DNA of 42,695 nt, from the NCBI GenBank assembly GCA_902799245.1, contig CADBZY010000019.1, positions 1 to 42,695 on the forward strand, in the 5' to 3' direction. The first letter of the stretch is position 1. Every line of letters starts with the position of its first letter. This DNA comes from an uncultured Ruminococcus sp. (lineage in GTDB: Bacteria > Bacillota > Clostridia > Oscillospirales > Acutalibacteraceae). This document shows positions 42,610-42,695 of this stretch, in pieces. Below the pieces are notes generated by a model. It made no database searches. It saw nothing but the letters and a program-made list of their open reading frames with translations, and was not told the origin of the DNA. The position numbers and the translations under genes are program-made.

Positions 42610-42695
42610 ATGAAAAAATCAGGAGAATTTGTTGAAAATAACATCAGCCAAGAAGCGATCGTCAAAAGAGCATCTGAAACGCTTAGCTTTAAGGC
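42610..42695 (+). CDS. Start of an unidentified CDS running off the right edge
   Basis: An ATG at 42610, with AGGG about 8 nt upstream, opens a frame to the window edge; the first residues are MKKSGEFVENNISQEAIVK. A rival start is the TTG at 42632 in another frame, which has a better AGGAG site 6 nt upstream and would read MKITSAKKRSSKEHLK. The sequence is too short to choose or to identify. It is divergent from rpsF. Confidence 0.35.
   Translation, partial: MKKSGEFVENNISQEAIVKRASETLSFK

Overview
The window looks like chromosomal DNA of a low-to-mid GC Bacillota (Firmicutes), most likely a Clostridia member of the Oscillospiraceae/Ruminococcus kind. The reasons are strong AGGAGG-type ribosome binding sites, near-consensus sigma-A promoters, frequent TTG starts, a dcw cluster opening with mraZ-rsmH-ftsL and a PASTA-bearing penicillin-binding protein, an rpsF-ssb-rpsR operon, and a MurE with the DNPR motif of meso-diaminopimelate-type enzymes. 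The species assignment is inference. I see no rRNA, tRNA, CRISPR array, insertion sequence or prophage.

Region 1 (about 118-12079, + strand) is one long surface-polysaccharide operon: two tandem paralogous GT2 glycosyltransferases, a Wzx-like flippase, a GT2 fused to a Rossmann-like domain, an MBL-fold hydrolase, an ATP-grasp ligase, an SDR, a polysaccharide pyruvyltransferase, a DegT sugar aminotransferase, RmlA and RmlB. RmlA and RmlB without RmlC/RmlD, next to DegT, suggest a dTDP-4-amino-4,6-dideoxyhexose. The ATP-grasp/MBL/SDR trio suggests an acyl or aminoacyl decoration. The operon has a sigma-A-like promoter at its head and a strong terminator at its end.

Region 2 (12100-26944, - strand) is the division and cell-wall cluster, in transcription order mraZ, rsmH, ftsL, pbp(ftsI/spoVD-like), murE, murF, mraY, ftsW, murG, ftsQ, ftsZ. 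murD, murC, murB and ftsA are absent from it. The mraZ promoter is followed by three GTGGG boxes exactly 21 bp apart, the likely MraZ operator. A perfect-consensus promoter on the opposite strand lies upstream of mraZ and would transcribe back across the mraZ leader, operator and promoter.

Region 3 (27025-31921) holds a coiled-coil protein gene, coaD, rsmD and uvrC on the - strand, and an L,D-transpeptidase on the + strand with its own promoter.

Region 4 (31933-34822) is an AraC-type regulator divergent from a MATE transporter. A perfect 19-bp-stem terminator separates the MATE gene from the next operon.

Region 5 (34843-41168, - strand) contains galK, a flavin reductase-like gene and galT behind a promoter, then a PP2C phosphatase gene that appears broken by an internal deletion, then a double-FHA ABC ATPase and its permease.

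Region 6 (41253-42579, - strand) is the rpsF-ssb-rpsR operon with promoter, structured leader and terminator. Fragments of genes run off both ends of the window.
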